Part shown: positions 1-11,429 of the stretch, piece by piece
Layout of the letters: each line of letters starts with the position of its first letter
Position numbering within the stretch: position 1 is the first letter of the stretch
NCBI GenBank assembly: GCA_016705335.1
Contig: JADIYN010000031.1
Location: forward strand, 1 to 60,745
Origin: Draconibacterium sp.
GTDB taxonomy: Bacteria; Bacteroidota; Bacteroidia; Bacteroidales; Prolixibacteraceae
DNA: 60,745 nucleotides
Direction of reading: 5' to 3'
The notes under the pieces: generated by a model
Seen by the model: the letters and a program-made list of their open reading frames with translations, nothing else
What the model was told of the DNA's origin: nothing
Databases searched by the model: none
Program-made: the position numbers and the translations under genes

Positions 1-1259
1 TGTCACCGTCACTTCAGGTAATTAAACAGGCCGATGAAGGAGGATAGAAGTATTCTCAGCATGGGCAAAACTAATGCAGGTACTGGGTGGCTCCAAAGCT
101 TACAGCAAATCAGGACCAACTTATATTCTCAACTATGGTGTTTCAGGCAAGGCAAATATTTACGACAAGGAATCTGATTTGTACAATAAATTTTTGCTGA
201 TTTAGATGCAATTCAGGCTGTATTTGCCGCCAACAAAACTTATAAAGGATTAACAAAATTTGATGCCAGCTACAATGGTGACATAGCAAAATGGAGCAAA
301 CTGGTTAATTCAATGCGTTTGCGCTTTGCAATCAGGATTTCGAAAGTTGCTCCTGCACTCGCAAAAACTCAGGGAGAAAAAGCGATGAGCGATCCTGCCG
401 GTTTAATCTCAGCTAACAGTGAAAATTTTAATGTTTCGCTTTATGGTAATAAATTACCAATGAATGTGATTTGTTTTGAATGGGGTGATACCCGAATGGG
501 ATCAGGAATGGAATCTTTTGGAGTAGGTATGAAAGATAACAGGATTGCCAGTTATTTTGCGCCGGTAACAGATCCATCTTTGGTAACAGATCATCCTGAC
601 TGGCCATACAAAGGTATTCATAGTGGAGCATTACTTGCTGCAAAAGATCAAAGGCTTCCTTTTTCAACAATTAACGAATCGTTTAAAACCGTTACTTCAA
701 GAAGGTTTTTTACCTATTCTGAAGTTTTACATCTTAAAGCAGAAGCAGCACTTAGAGGTTGGGCAGGTGCAGGTGATGCAAAAACTAACTACGAAAATGG
801 AGTAAGAGCTTTGTTTGCCGATTGGGGTGCTGGTGGTGTAGATGCTTATCTTGCAGATGCAACAAGCAAACCAATTAATTATGTAGATCCGTTAGAACCA
901 AAGAACAATTTTACTTCCCGCTCTGATATAACTGTTGCATGGAATGATGCCGACAGCAACGAAAGGAAACTGGAAAAGATAATTACTCAAAAGTGGTTTA
1001 ATAACTTTACCAATTCGCTCGAAGCCTGGACTGATCATCGCAGGACTGGCTATCCTAAACTGCCGTACAATACCAAAAACGACAGTAGCGCTGACTGGGG
1101 TGTAATTGCAGCCGACGATTTTTAAAAAGAATGCCATTTGTGAATTCTGAACGCAATGATAACAAGGATGGTGTTGCTGATGCAACTACCAAACTTGGTG
1201 GACCTGATAATATTGCTACCCGCTTGTGGTGGGATACTGGTAATGTAAATAATTTCTAA
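1..1259 (+). CDS. SusD/RagB-like outer-membrane nutrient-binding lipoprotein (5' end outside window, frameshifted)
   Basis: C-terminal part of a SusD-like surface lipoprotein, the glycan-capturing partner of a SusC TonB-dependent transporter that should lie to the left. The open frame from 313 carries a SusD-like segment (MRLRFAIRIS, then a DPAGLI stretch) and the typical C-terminal WFNNFTNSLEAWTDHRRTG block. Two breaks are visible: near 191-195 a run of five T would restore the frame if it were six, and near 1116-1120 one missing T lets the protein continue to the stop at 1257-1259 (ending GNVNNF). Both look like under-called homopolymers. Family assignment is secure (SusD-like_2 type); the ligand is unknown. 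Confidence 0.85.
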
Positions 1260-1280
1260 TTTTAGTTTTTACTAAATGAT

Positions 1281-1315
1281 AAAGGCCGCCCGGCAGAGTG
1301 GCGGCCTTTTTTCTT
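1281..1315 (+). terminator. Rho-independent terminator after the SusD gene
   Basis: A perfect 10-bp stem (1281-1290 pairs with 1300-1309, core GGCCGCC/GGCGGCC) with a 9-nt loop is followed by a T-rich tract. It separates the SusD gene from the secreted protein starting at 1440. Confidence 0.9.
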
Positions 1316-1439
1316 TTTATATAAATTTTTTTCACTTGAAAATCAATTCTTTATCCACAGAAAAAACAGGTATATTGTAGCTTTAACAAAAACCTGTCAC
1401 TATCTTTATTTTATTAACCAATCTAAACCTATACAAAAC

Positions 1440-4112
1440 ATGGAACATTTTCAAAAATTAAACATTCTTCTTGTTGTCAGTTATAATCCTGTTTGCATGT
1501 CCATCGGGTTTTGCTCAAAAAATTACTGATTTTAAAATCTCAGATTCCGGTTCTGCAAATAAATCAGGAGTTGTAAATCAAACACAGTTTAATGGTTACA
1601 CAAATCATTGGCAAAACAGTTACACTGAATTGTACAGATATGGTAACTTGTTTAAAATGGCTGTGCCCAATGTTCAGAAAACAATTTTACAAAGTAAATT
1701 GAATGTTGCTGAAGATTTAGGAATGCCGGGCTTGCTAATGCAGGAAGGTTTTATTTCAAAACTTTTGTCAGTAAAATATCAAGTCCTGCAAAATCCAACC
1801 TCACAACAGGTAGAAGATAAAATTAAAACTGAAAATCTTCTTATTACAACAACCTCAAACTCTGAAATAGGTAAAAAAATGGAAGAAATTGCCGCCCCTG
1901 TTTTTAATTGGACAAAAGATTTACAAAGTTATCAGTATAACGACCCGGAACTTGAAACAATAAAAGCTTTCTGCCTTTTTAACGGCGATCGGCAAATATT
2001 TGTTATCTCTTCGAATTCGGATGAATTGACAAATAAATTAATCAAACTTATTGATCAAACCCGCGAATTACTGGCTGCATACCGTCTTGAAAAAGGATGG
2101 TTTGGCGCTGCAACTTTGCTGAAAAGTGTTACATGCACACCCGGCCACCCTATAGAAGTAATTGGAAAAGGAATGAACGAAGGAAATTCATGGTTCATTT
2201 TTGATGGTTACATGGATTTTCTGGCAAAAATGAAATTGAAAATTGGGTAAACGAAGTTAAACTTCCAGTAGTTGCAGATGCCGGATTTTCGCCAATTTAC
2301 GGATGCAGCGATTACGATGGATTACAGGTTCAGGATATGGCTACAAACCAGGCATGGATTGATTTTGCCCATAAAAAAAGTGGATACGCTTTCCGTCCGG
2401 TTTATGATCCCGAAAGCGATGCTTTTGAATTTGACGGTTATTTGGCAGGCGAAGGAAATAAAAAACAGATCGACAACGAAAATGTGCCTTTTATAAGTAA
2501 AACAGGTACTTTGTTGGAGAACGCAATTCCTTCGATGGTTTTGTTTGTTGAAAAAGAAAAACCGCTGACAAACAAAACTATTTGGGATGCGATAATGTCA
2601 AGAAAAAGTGTGGCAGTTTTGGATGAAGCAAAAATGATGGGAGCTGCAAAATTTAGAAATACACTTGAATTATTATACCTTGATGAGAATTTTCTGGCTG
2701 ACTATTTTGGGGATAATATTGATATTGAGGCAAAAACAGAGGGGTACAATTTAATCATAACCTTAAAAAACTGCGCCTCAACAATTCTTTCGGGCGAAAT
2801 TGAGATTGTTACCTCATCAGCATTAAAAACAAACGGAAATGAACCGGTGCAGATTTCACTTTCAGCAAAAGAATCAACACAGTTAATAATTCCACTTCAA
2901 CCTCAGGAAAAAGCAATGGGAAAGGCAAATCCAATTGCAATTCATTTTAAGGGCGATGAAATTTCAAAAAGTACGGTTGCAATGCTTGATTTACCACCCG
3001 CAATTTCTGTTCACCAGTTACTTTATGGCAATGCACCTAAAGTTGAGTTTCCGGTTACTATACACAACTATACTGCACAAACCAAATTTCCGGTGAATGT
3101 TTCGGTTTACAAAAAAGACGATCTAAAAAAACCTGTTCTTCAGCAAACACAAAATGTAGAGATTCAAACTTCTGCATTTCTGCAAATTCATTTCGATTTG
3201 AAACTCAATCCGGGCGATTACACAGTTGAAGTAAATGCACTTGAAAGTACAGCAAAAACTCAATTGGGAGTTGGTGAAGCAAAAGGCAAAAACTATTTGT
3301 ACGAAGTTGATTTAAACAGCGATGGAATAAATGAATACCGCATGGAAAACGATTCGGTGCAGGTTACTTTACTGCGAACCGGCGCCCGCGTTATCGAGTA
3401 CATTGTAAAAAGCAAAAATGATAATCTGTTTTTTAAAGCCTGGCCCGAGAAAACCTATAACGACAAAAAACCTTTCAGAGAGCGCGGCTACTATCCTTAT
3501 GGCGGATTCGAAGATTTTCTGGGGCAGGCAAGCATGGAAACACACAAAATATATGATGCAAAAATCATCAAAAGCGAAGGCGATTTTGTTCGTGTTGAAA
3601 TGGACGCTGACTATTATGGAAATCACATTAAAAAGACATTTACTTTATATGGCAACTCGCCTTTACTTGAAGTCCGGTTTGAACTGACCTTTAAAAATCC
3701 GGAGGCAAATGTGCTGGGACCACAACCCATTCTTGAACTTGGTAAAAAACACTGGACGGAGGATGTGTTCACAGTTCCTACCATGGAAGGGTTAAAGGAA
3801 TACAGAATGCGACCCGAAAAATATTACGGACAGGCGATTAATGCAAAAGAAGGCTGGAATGCAGGCTACGATACCATGGAGGACATATCCTTTGTTGGAG
3901 CATTTCCTGTATCACAACCCCATTTTCTGCACATGTGGATGAATCATCCTGACAATGCTGAAGCACCACATTATTATGTTGAGTTTCAACCATGGACTCC
4001 CATCGTACAAAAAACCACAATGTATTTTAGTTACTATATTTGGGGAAGTGGCGGAGCCTGGCAAAATGCAGTTGATGAACTTAGAAAACGGAATTTAATT
4101 TCTGTTCGTTGA
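1440..4112 (+). CDS. Large secreted protein, unknown function, beta-sandwich C-terminus (frameshifted)
   Basis: About 890 residues when joined. ATG at 1440 is followed by a hydrophobic Sec leader ending near CPSGFAQ; there is an indel between 1459 and 1475 and another in the T run at 2217-2220 (one more T gives GYMDFSGKNEIENW and continues into the frame of 2337-4112). The first ~350 residues form an unrecognised domain, then come probable Ig-like segments (around FPVTIHNYTAQTKFPV). The last ~300 residues look like a beta-supersandwich of the type found in carbohydrate-active enzymes (ENDSVQVTLLRTGARV, HMWMNHPDNAEAPHYYVEF). I see no classical glycosidase catalytic motif. Position between SusD and other secreted sugar genes suggests a role in glycan processing; this is inference. 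Confidence 0.6.
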
Positions 4113-4128
4113 AATTGGATTAATGCTG

Positions 4129-4200
4129 TTAAACCTGGGGCGTTTAACAGGTTTGAAAGGTTTTTACTGACTTGTCAGCGTGCGAAGCTCCTGACAACGT
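4129..4200. repeat. Paired intergenic hairpins
   Basis: Two inverted repeats lie between the secreted-protein genes: AAACCTG (4131-4137) with CAGGTTT (4148-4154), and TTGTCAG (4172-4178) with CTGACAA (4191-4197). Neither has a strong T tail, so they look like short palindromic intergenic repeats more than terminators. Confidence 0.5.
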
Positions 4201-4241
4201 CAAAAAATGAATAATAATGAAATCAACAAAACTGAAATAAC

Positions 4242-6061
4242 ATGAAAAACAAAACATTATTTAAAACAGCAATTTTGCTCGCTTCTATTTTTGTTATTAT
4301 TAATGTCGATGCAAAAGAGGTTTTAAAAGAACTGAATATTAAACACATTGAACTGGGACCACCAGTTCCGGCAATCCCTTTTTATCATTTCATAGCCGAA
4401 ATTGATTTACCTGAACCTTCGATTATTGAAGTTCAGGCCGAAGTAAACGGGAAGACACTTCGCGCTACCGATTTACATCGCATAAAAGATGAAAAGGAAA
4501 TGGATCGGCCACCAATTTCGCATCGTCCGCCATCGGGATATGGTTTGTCTCAGGACGCAACTTTATATAAAAACATGCATGTGGTTGGCTGGGTAAAATG
4601 GGAACCCGGTAAAGAATACACGATTAAAATATCTGTTCGAATAAAAAAGAATGTAAAAGCGTCGGAAAACGATGTGTGGCTCACAAAAACAGAAACGGTG
4701 AAGGCTCCCGGAAATATTGCGGTTTTCGATCCGGCCTGGAAAAATTACAAATCGGTTGTAGTGACAGAAACTGCCGGAATTGCCAGAAAAACAGAGCCGG
4801 TTGAGTTCTTCTTGCCTTTTATCCTGATGAGGCCTTCGATTTAAAACGCGAAATCAGGGTTGTTGAAGTTGATCCTGAAACGCATGTTTTAACCGAAGTT
4901 CCAAGTCAGGTTTACGATTTGCAGAAATATACGGTTGAAGATAAACTTGATCCCGATGAAAACGGAAAACCTACCCGTGAAGTGCCAATCTGGTTGCCAA
5001 CAACTAGTGCGAGGGTAGCATTTTTGGCCGATGTTCAGGCAGGTAAAAGCAAGGTTTACCTGGTGTTTTACAACAACGATAAAGCGTTGGTAAAGGTATA
5101 TAACAGCAATTTAAAAGTCCAGGGCGAAATGCCTGGGATAAATGTCGATAATGGAAAAATTTCAATCGTGCTGCATCCCAATTCAGGCCATTTCGACCAG
5201 TTAACTTTAAAAGAAAAACCTGAATTTCCATTGTTTCACCGGATGGAAACCAACGGTGCAATTCATTGGAACCCTGAAATTTACTCGCCACCAAAACCAT
5301 GGACACACACTGCCGACTGGAATCCGCCACAAAATATAAATCTGATTTCAGGCCCTGTAACAGCAATTACCGAATTATGGGGAAGTTTACGCGACATTCC
5401 TGAAGTTGATGCTTCGGTTCGTTACCAGTTCTATCCCGATGTTCCTTATTTTATTAGTTCAACCAGTTTGCGGATAAACGAAACCATGAACTGTATTGCC
5501 CTGAGAAATGGTGAAATAGTTTTTAAACGTGAACTTATGACCCACGCCGCCTGGTTCGATGTAATCCGAAATAAGGTAATTACTTATGATGTTACAGATA
5601 TGCCCGACCTCACCGATTTAAAAATGGAAGCCGATGTTCCGTGGATTACTTTTTACAACGAAAAGGAAAAACTCGGTTTTGCAGGAATTCAGCTTGACTA
5701 TTCAAACAGCGGGCTTGAATCGCGCGAAAGACTTTTAAACCCGTTTATATATATTACTGGCGGACCATGGATTTACTGGGCCAGGGCGCTTTCTCTAACG
5801 TTTCTTTCATCAAATATGCAGCAAATGGTGCCAGCTTTAAAAGGTAATTATTTTGCCGAAAAATGGGCTTACCTGGTTTATGAAACAACGGATGGAGAAA
5901 ATCCTTATCAACCTGTTCTGGAATGGAGAAACCGTTTATTAAATCCATTGCGTGTTCATCTAGTTGAAGAAGTGGACGATCGAGTTTCAAAAACAGTTCA
6001 GGAATTATTTATTGATAATGGGAAAAGCGGTTGGGAAGAAAGAGAAACCGGAAAACATTAA
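4242..6061 (+). CDS. Secreted protein of unknown function, second large PUL protein (one frameshift)
   Basis: About 606 residues. ATG at 4242 opens a clear Sec signal peptide (MKNKTLFKTAILLASIFVII, mature near DAKEVL). The frame breaks near 4812-4820; an indel there joins it to the frame ending at 6061 through FYPDEAFDLKREIRVVEVDP. The second half (about residues 350-600) contains a beta-rich block, with AITELWGSLRDIPEVDASVRY, HAAWFDVIRN and ITGGPWIYWARAL. It resembles the supersandwich folds seen in polysaccharide lyases and hydrolases, but I cannot name a family. It probably acts in the periplasm or on the cell surface with its neighbours at 1440 and 6208. Confidence 0.6.
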
Positions 6062-6076
6062 TTGTTTGTAACAAAT

Positions 6077-6152
6077 CAGTATCAAGTATCAAGATATAAG
6101 TATCAAGATTTCATATTTCAATAATGATTTTGATTCTCGATACTTGATACTG
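6077..6152. repeat. Short direct and inverted repeats (TATCAAGTATC type)
   Basis: CAGTATCAAGTATC (6077-6090) is perfectly complementary to GATACTTGATACTG (6139-6152), and the TATCAAG unit is repeated again at about 6101-6107. There is no T tract after the right arm. This is a repeat-type intergenic element between two secreted-protein genes. Confidence 0.6.
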
Positions 6153-6207
6153 TTGTCTTGTGTCTGGCAACTGAATAATTACAATTACTTTAAAACACAT
6201 TCAAAAT

Positions 6208-7296
6208 ATGCAAAACTCACGGCGCGATTTTTTAAGAAAGCATCTGTTACCGGAATAGCGGCAAATGACAATTCCGTTTTCTTCAAATTCGGAAAATATT
6301 ATCGGTTTGGAAGGAAAAGTAGAAATTGAAGACAAATTAATTGTTCCCAAAGGAGCAGGCTTAAAAATTACAGGAACTTTTCTTGATGAAATTTCGCACG
6401 ATATTCCGCACCAAAACTGGGGCGAAAAAGAGTGGGATCAGGATTTTGCCTACATGAAAGCCATTGGAATTGATACAGTTATCATGATTCGGTCGGGTTA
6501 CCGAAAATTTATAACCTATCCGTCGGAATATCTGATTAAAACTTTCAACTGCTACAAACCAACAGTTGATTTACTTGAAATGTATTTGCGCTTAGCTGAT
6601 AAACATGGATTGAAATTCTATTTTGGTTTGTACGATTCCGGAAAATACTGGGACACGGGCGATTTAAGCTGGGAAATCGATTCAAATAAATATGTGATCG
6701 ACGAGGTTTGGAAGAACTACGGAAGTAAATACAAAAGCTTTCAGGGTTGGTATATAAGCGGCGAAATCAGCCGTAAAACAAAAGGTGCAATTGGAGCTTT
6801 TTATGCCATGGGAAAACAGTGTAAAGATGTTTCAGGTGGTTTGCCAACATTTATTTCGCCCTGGATTGACGGGAAAAAAGCAGTTGAAGCAGCGGGCAGC
6901 GATATCACAAAAGCAAATGCAGTTTCGGTGCAGGAACATGAACGCGAATGGAGCGAAATTTTTGCCGGAATTCATGAAGTGGTTGATGCAGTTGCCTTTC
7001 AGGACGGGCATATTGATTATGACGAACTGGATGCTTTCTTTACAGTAAACAAAAAAATGGCCGACAAATACGGAATGAAATGCTGGACAAATGCCGAAAC
7101 TTTTGACCGAGATATGCCCATCAAATTCTTTCCCATCAAATTCGATAAACTTCGTTTAAAACTTGAAGCTGCTGCGCGTGCCGGATATGACAAAGGAATT
7201 ACATTCGAATTTTCACATTTTATGAGCCCGCAATCATCCTATTTGCAGGCAGGGCATTTATACGACCGTTATAAAAACTACTTCGATATCAAATAA
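6208..7296 (+). CDS. Tat-exported DUF4434 protein (TIM-barrel glycosidase-like)
   Basis: The main frame 6265-7296 carries a DUF4434 domain (PF14488), a predicted (beta/alpha)8 barrel related to glycoside hydrolases: ITGTFLDEISHDIPHQNW near the start, IDTVIMIRSGYRKF, FQGWYISGEI with a candidate acidic residue, and a C-terminal EFSHFMSPQSSY. The natural start is ATG 6208, giving MQNSRRDFLRK, a textbook twin-arginine motif. The leader is broken by two indels, near 6239 and in the AAA at 6262-6264. The gene ends 8 bases before the sugar transporter start, so the two are probably co-transcribed. The substrate cannot be read from sequence. Confidence 0.75.
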
Positions 7297-7304
7297 AATC
7301 TCTT

Positions 7305-8726
7305 ATGAATAACAAAAACTCCGGCGAAAATCTCGCTTATGTTATATTCCTTTCCGCTGTTGCGGCGCTTGGCGGTTTCCTGTTTGGTTACGCCACGGCA
7401 GTAATTTCAGGAACAATTGGAAATGTTGCCACACAATTCGGGTTGAATGACGTTACCACCGGCTGGTATGTTGGTTTCGCGCTTGTGGGCTCCATTGCAG
7501 GGGTTGCCATTGCCGGAAAACTGAGCGACTATTTTGGACGGAAAATCGTGCTGTTGCTTTCGGCAGTAATGTTTTCGATGTCGGCAATTGGCTGTATGTT
7601 TTCAGATTCAATTTCGGCATTGGTAGTTTACCGGATTATTGGTGGATTAGGAATTGGAGTTGCATCGGTTATTTCGCCCTTGTATATTTCTGAAGTTTCG
7701 GTTGCAAAATATCGCGGGACACTTGTAACGCTTTATCAATTGGCAATAACAATCGGTTTTGTGGTGGCTTACCTTGTAAACTATGCCATTAACGAATACA
7801 CTTCAGGTGCAGTAGAATTTTCACAATCAACAGGTTGGTGGTGGAAAATTATGATCAGCGAAAACTGGCGGGGAATGCTGGGCGCTGAAACATTTCCGGC
7901 ACTGTTGTTTTTTGTCATGCTTTTCTTTATTCCTGAAAGTCCACGGTGGCTGGTTTAAAAGCAAAAGAAAACAAAGCACAGAATATTTTAACCGGATTTA
8001 TGGCGACAAAGAAGCAAAAATTCAAATTACCGATCTCAAAAACCTTGTTTTATCGGAAAAGGAAACCGATTGGAAAATCCTTTACTTCCGGGATTTCGAA
8101 CAGCTTTGTTTATTGGTGTAAGTCTTGCAATTCTCGGGCAGTTTATGGGAGTGAACGCTGTTTTATATTACGGACCATCAATCTTTCAACAAACCGGACT
8201 TTCTGAAGGCGATTCACTTTTTTACCAGGTAATTGTGGGTGCGGTTAACTTTGGTTCCACCATTCTCGCCATGGCTGTTATCGATAAAATCGGGCGAAAG
8301 AAACTTGTTTATTACGGTGTTTCAGGAATGTTGATTACACTCATTCTCATTGCAGTTTATTTCACTTTAAATAAATCGGGCAATGTTGTACCGCCGGTAA
8401 CTTTGCTGGTGCTCATTCTCTTATACATATTCTCGTGCAATTTCAATTGTGTGGTTATTTGGGTGCTGCTTTCCGAAATGTACCCGGCAAAAGTGCGTGG
8501 CCTGGCCATGTCGGCAGCAGGTTTTTCGTTGTGGATTGGTACATTCCTGATCGGTCAACTCACGCCGTGGTTAATGACAACACTTTCTCCCGCCGGAGTT
8601 TTTCTGCTTTTTGCAATAATGTGCCTGCCCTATATGTACATTGTCTGGAAACTTGTTCCGGAAACGACCGGTGTTTCGTTGGAAGATATTGAAAGGATGT
8701 GGCAGAAGAAAAAATCAAAACTGTAA
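7305..8726 (+). CDS. MFS sugar:proton symporter (XylE/sugar porter family), frameshifted
   Basis: A 12-TM inner-membrane transporter of the sugar porter family, about 473 residues. Visible signatures: GFLFGYATAVISG in TM1, DYFGRK between TM2 and TM3, YRIIGGLGIGVAS, PESPRWL after TM6, GQFMGVNAVLYYGP in TM7, DKIGRK between TM8 and TM9, and PETTGVSLEDIE after TM12. The central loop is broken several times: after 7955 the reading moves to another frame, returns (RIYGDKEAKIQITDLKN), and moves again near 8085. It would bring in the monosaccharide released by the secreted enzymes upstream. Hexose versus pentose specificity cannot be decided. Confidence 0.88.
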
Positions 8727-9123
8727 TTGTGGCAATTGTTCTTTCAGAAAAACTCCTGAATTTGTTCTTTTAAAAATGCAATTTCCGAATTCACATTTAA
8801 GCATATTGAATAAAGACAAGTAATAAAATTACTTCAAAATAAAATTCTACCCGTGATATTGGAATAATACTGTTTGCTGGTTCTTTTCAATAAACAGGTC
8901 TGTAATTATTAAAACTTTCAGATTTATAAATCTAAATAGATATTATTTGACTGATTTATTTGAAATTAGAGAAATAACATGAAGGAAAGGTGACAGAAAA
9001 TTTTTATATTTGAAAGAAGCCGAAACACCTATTATGATGGATTAACTGAAATTACTGTTTGAAGTAAGCCAATTGATATTTGAAGCGTAAGTCATTTTAC
9101 ATTTTTATTAATAATATAATTAA
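8727..9123. other. 397-bp intergenic region
   Basis: AT-rich, with no supportable gene on either strand. It separates the sugar-uptake genes from the SMP-30 module and holds a candidate promoter at 9005-9012. No strong hairpin was found. Confidence 0.6.
9005..9012 (+). promoter_or_regulatory. Candidate Bacteroidota -7 box (TATATTTG)
   Basis: Matches TAnnTTTG and lies about 110 bases before the SMP-30 start. I see no TTG at the usual -33 spacing, so support is weak. Confidence 0.3.
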
Positions 9124-10031
9124 ATGAAATATGCGGTTCCTTTATTTTTTATCCCCCTTTTTGTAATCGGATTGTTTACAACAACTTTTGCTCAGGAAAC
9201 TAAATCCCCCGTTTTATATCAATCTTCTGTTTTAACTCCCGAAAATCTCTTTACATCGGGAATTGAAGGTCCTGCTGTCGATAAATCAGGAATTATTTAT
9301 GCAGTGAATTTTAACCGTCAGGGAACTATTGGAAAAGTTACTTCCAACGGTGTGGCCGGTTTATTCATTCAATTGCCCGAAGGAAGTACCGGAAACGGAA
9401 TTCGTTTTAACAGTGAAGGAAATATGCTAATTGCAGATTATACAGGGCACAATATTCTTAAGGTTGATATGAAAACATCAGAAATTACAGTTCTTGCACA
9501 CGAGCCTGATATGAACCAACCCAACGATATAGCCATCGATGAAAATGACCGAATATATGCAAGCGACCCGGATTTTAAATTAAAAAAAGGGCGTATATGG
9601 AGAATTGAGAATAATAAAGTTTTTTTATTGGATTCAATGCAGGGAGCAACAAATGGAATAGAGGTCAGCCCTGGTGATAATATATTGTACGTGAATGCGT
9701 CGCCTAAAGTCTGGGCTTATGATTTGTCGAAAAATGGCGAGGTTAAAAACAAAAGGTTACTTATTGAATTTCCGATTTTGTGATGGATGGAATGCGATGT
9801 GACGTAAGCGGCAATTTGTATATCGCCCGTTTTGGTAAGGGAACAGTGGTAAAAGTATCTCCTTCAGGTAAAGTTTTGCAGGAAGTTCAGCTAGCTGGTA
9901 AAAGGCCGACCAACGTGGCATTTGGAGGTGATGACGGATGTACTGTTTATGTTACTCTTCAGGACAAAGGGAATATAGAAAGCTTCAGGGTAGAAACACC
10001 CGGTCGTGAATGGAAAATGCAAAAAAGGTAA
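9124..10031 (+). CDS. Periplasmic SMP-30/gluconolactonase-like beta-propeller
   Basis: About 302 residues with a Sec signal peptide (ends TTTFAQ). The family is six-bladed metal-dependent lactonases (SMP-30/gluconolactonase). Visible elements: GIEGPAVDKSG, with the acidic metal ligand expected near the N-terminus, NGIRFNSEGN, PNDIAIDENDRIYASDP and DGMRCDVSGNLYIARFGKG. One indel near 9772-9776 splits the ORF; rejoined, the protein reads EFPDFVMDGMRCD. It opens a run of five exported enzymes on the same strand and may hydrolyse a sugar-acid lactone, though the substrate is not readable. Confidence 0.82.
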
Positions 10032-10141
10032 ATCCTTAATAGAAATTCAAAGCATTAACAGTTAAAAATACTTTATGAATTGCATTTTTTAGGTATAAAT
10101 AGTTTTACAGAAAGTAAACCAAACTAATAAATTTAAAAAAA

Positions 10142-11346
10142 ATGAAACGCCGGGAACTAATAAAAAATTTGTCAATATTGCCTGTATCCGGGGCATTTAT
10201 TGGCGGTGTTATTCCATTTGAGTCACCTGTTGCTTCTCCTGTTTCAGCCCCTTCTGCAAAAAGAGATATTTTAAAGAACTGGGAATAAACACATTTATTA
10301 ATGCTGCCGGCACCTATACCGCAATGTCAGGAAGCATAATGCACGAAGAAGTTGTAGATGTTATCCGATCTTCATCTTCTGAATTTGCAATGATTGATGA
10401 GGTACAGGAAAAAGCAGGTGCAAAAATTGCAGCAATTTGCCACGCCGAAGATGCAACTGTAACAGCTGGTTGCTGGTCGGCATTGGTTCTGGGAACAGCT
10501 GGTGTACTCACCGGAATGGACATGAAAAAGGTTGCGCAGTTACCCAATCTCGAAGGCATTAAGTCTGAAGTTATTGTTCAAAAAACTCATAACCATGCCT
10601 ATGTTCATGCACTAACCAATACAGGAGTAAAAATTGTTGAAATTGAAACTGTGGAAGAATTGGAAAATGCAGTAAATGAAAAAACTGCCATGATGTGGTT
10701 TCTCAACTACGCAGGGCCGGATGGAAAAATAAAAGACAAAGAATGGGTGGCGCTGGGTAAAAAACACAATATACCAACAATGATTGATATGGCAGCAGAT
10801 CTGCCACCGGTAGAAAACCTTTGGAAATTTAATGACATGGGTTTCGACCTGGTTTGTGTTTCGGGAGGCAAAGGACTGCGGGGCCCTCAAAGTGCCGGAA
10901 TATTAATGGGAAAAAAAGATCTGATCGCCGCTGCCCGGTTAAACGCTCCACCACGCGGGGGAAATATTGGCCGTGGAATGAAAGTGAATAAAGAGGAAAT
11001 TCTTGGAATGTATGTCGCCCTTGAAAAGTTTGTGAGCATCGACCACAAAAAAGAATGGAAAATGTGGGAAGACCAGGTTGCTATAATTGAAAATGCAGCA
11101 AAAAAGATAGATGGTGTAACGACTCATATTACAATTCCTCCGGTGGCAAATGTAACTCCAACACTTACTATTTCGTGGGATATAAACAAAGTAAAATTGA
11201 CAAAGGATGAACTTTTGGAAAAATTACGAAATGGAGATCCCTCAATAGCAGTAATGGGTAGCGGAGAAAGTAGTATTAATATCACGGTTTGGATGTTAAA
11301 ACCGGGACAGGAAAAGTTGTGGCAAAAGAGTTCAGGAGGAGCTTAA
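10142..11346 (+). CDS. Exported SelA-like PLP-dependent enzyme, copy 1
   Basis: About 400 residues. ATG 10142 gives MKRRELIKNLS, a twin-arginine leader followed by a hydrophobic stretch. One indel near 10262-10268 splits the leader from the catalytic part (KELGINTFINAAGTYTAMSG). The fold-type I PLP enzyme belongs to the COG1921 SelA-like group, which includes D-glucosaminate-6-phosphate ammonia-lyase. The Schiff-base lysine should be the Lys of SGGKGLRGPQSAG (codon 10870-10872). A true selenocysteine synthase role is unlikely: the enzyme is exported and lies among catabolic genes. An ammonia-lyase/dehydratase on an amino-sugar acid or amino acid is the best guess. Its paralogue is at 13207. 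Confidence 0.8.
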
Positions 11347-11429
11347 AAGAGCTTCAGCTTAAAAATTTTATCCGAATGTTATTAATGGTCTCTCAATTTT
11401 AAAATATCACATATTTAAAACTTAATCAG

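Noticed and set aside
428..670. Minus-strand ORF opposite the SusD gene
   Set aside because: It lies wholly within a confident coding frame on the other strand and shows no protein-family signal.
8641..8823. Short plus-strand ORF after the transporter
   Set aside because: It overlaps the end of the transporter in another frame and has no family signal.
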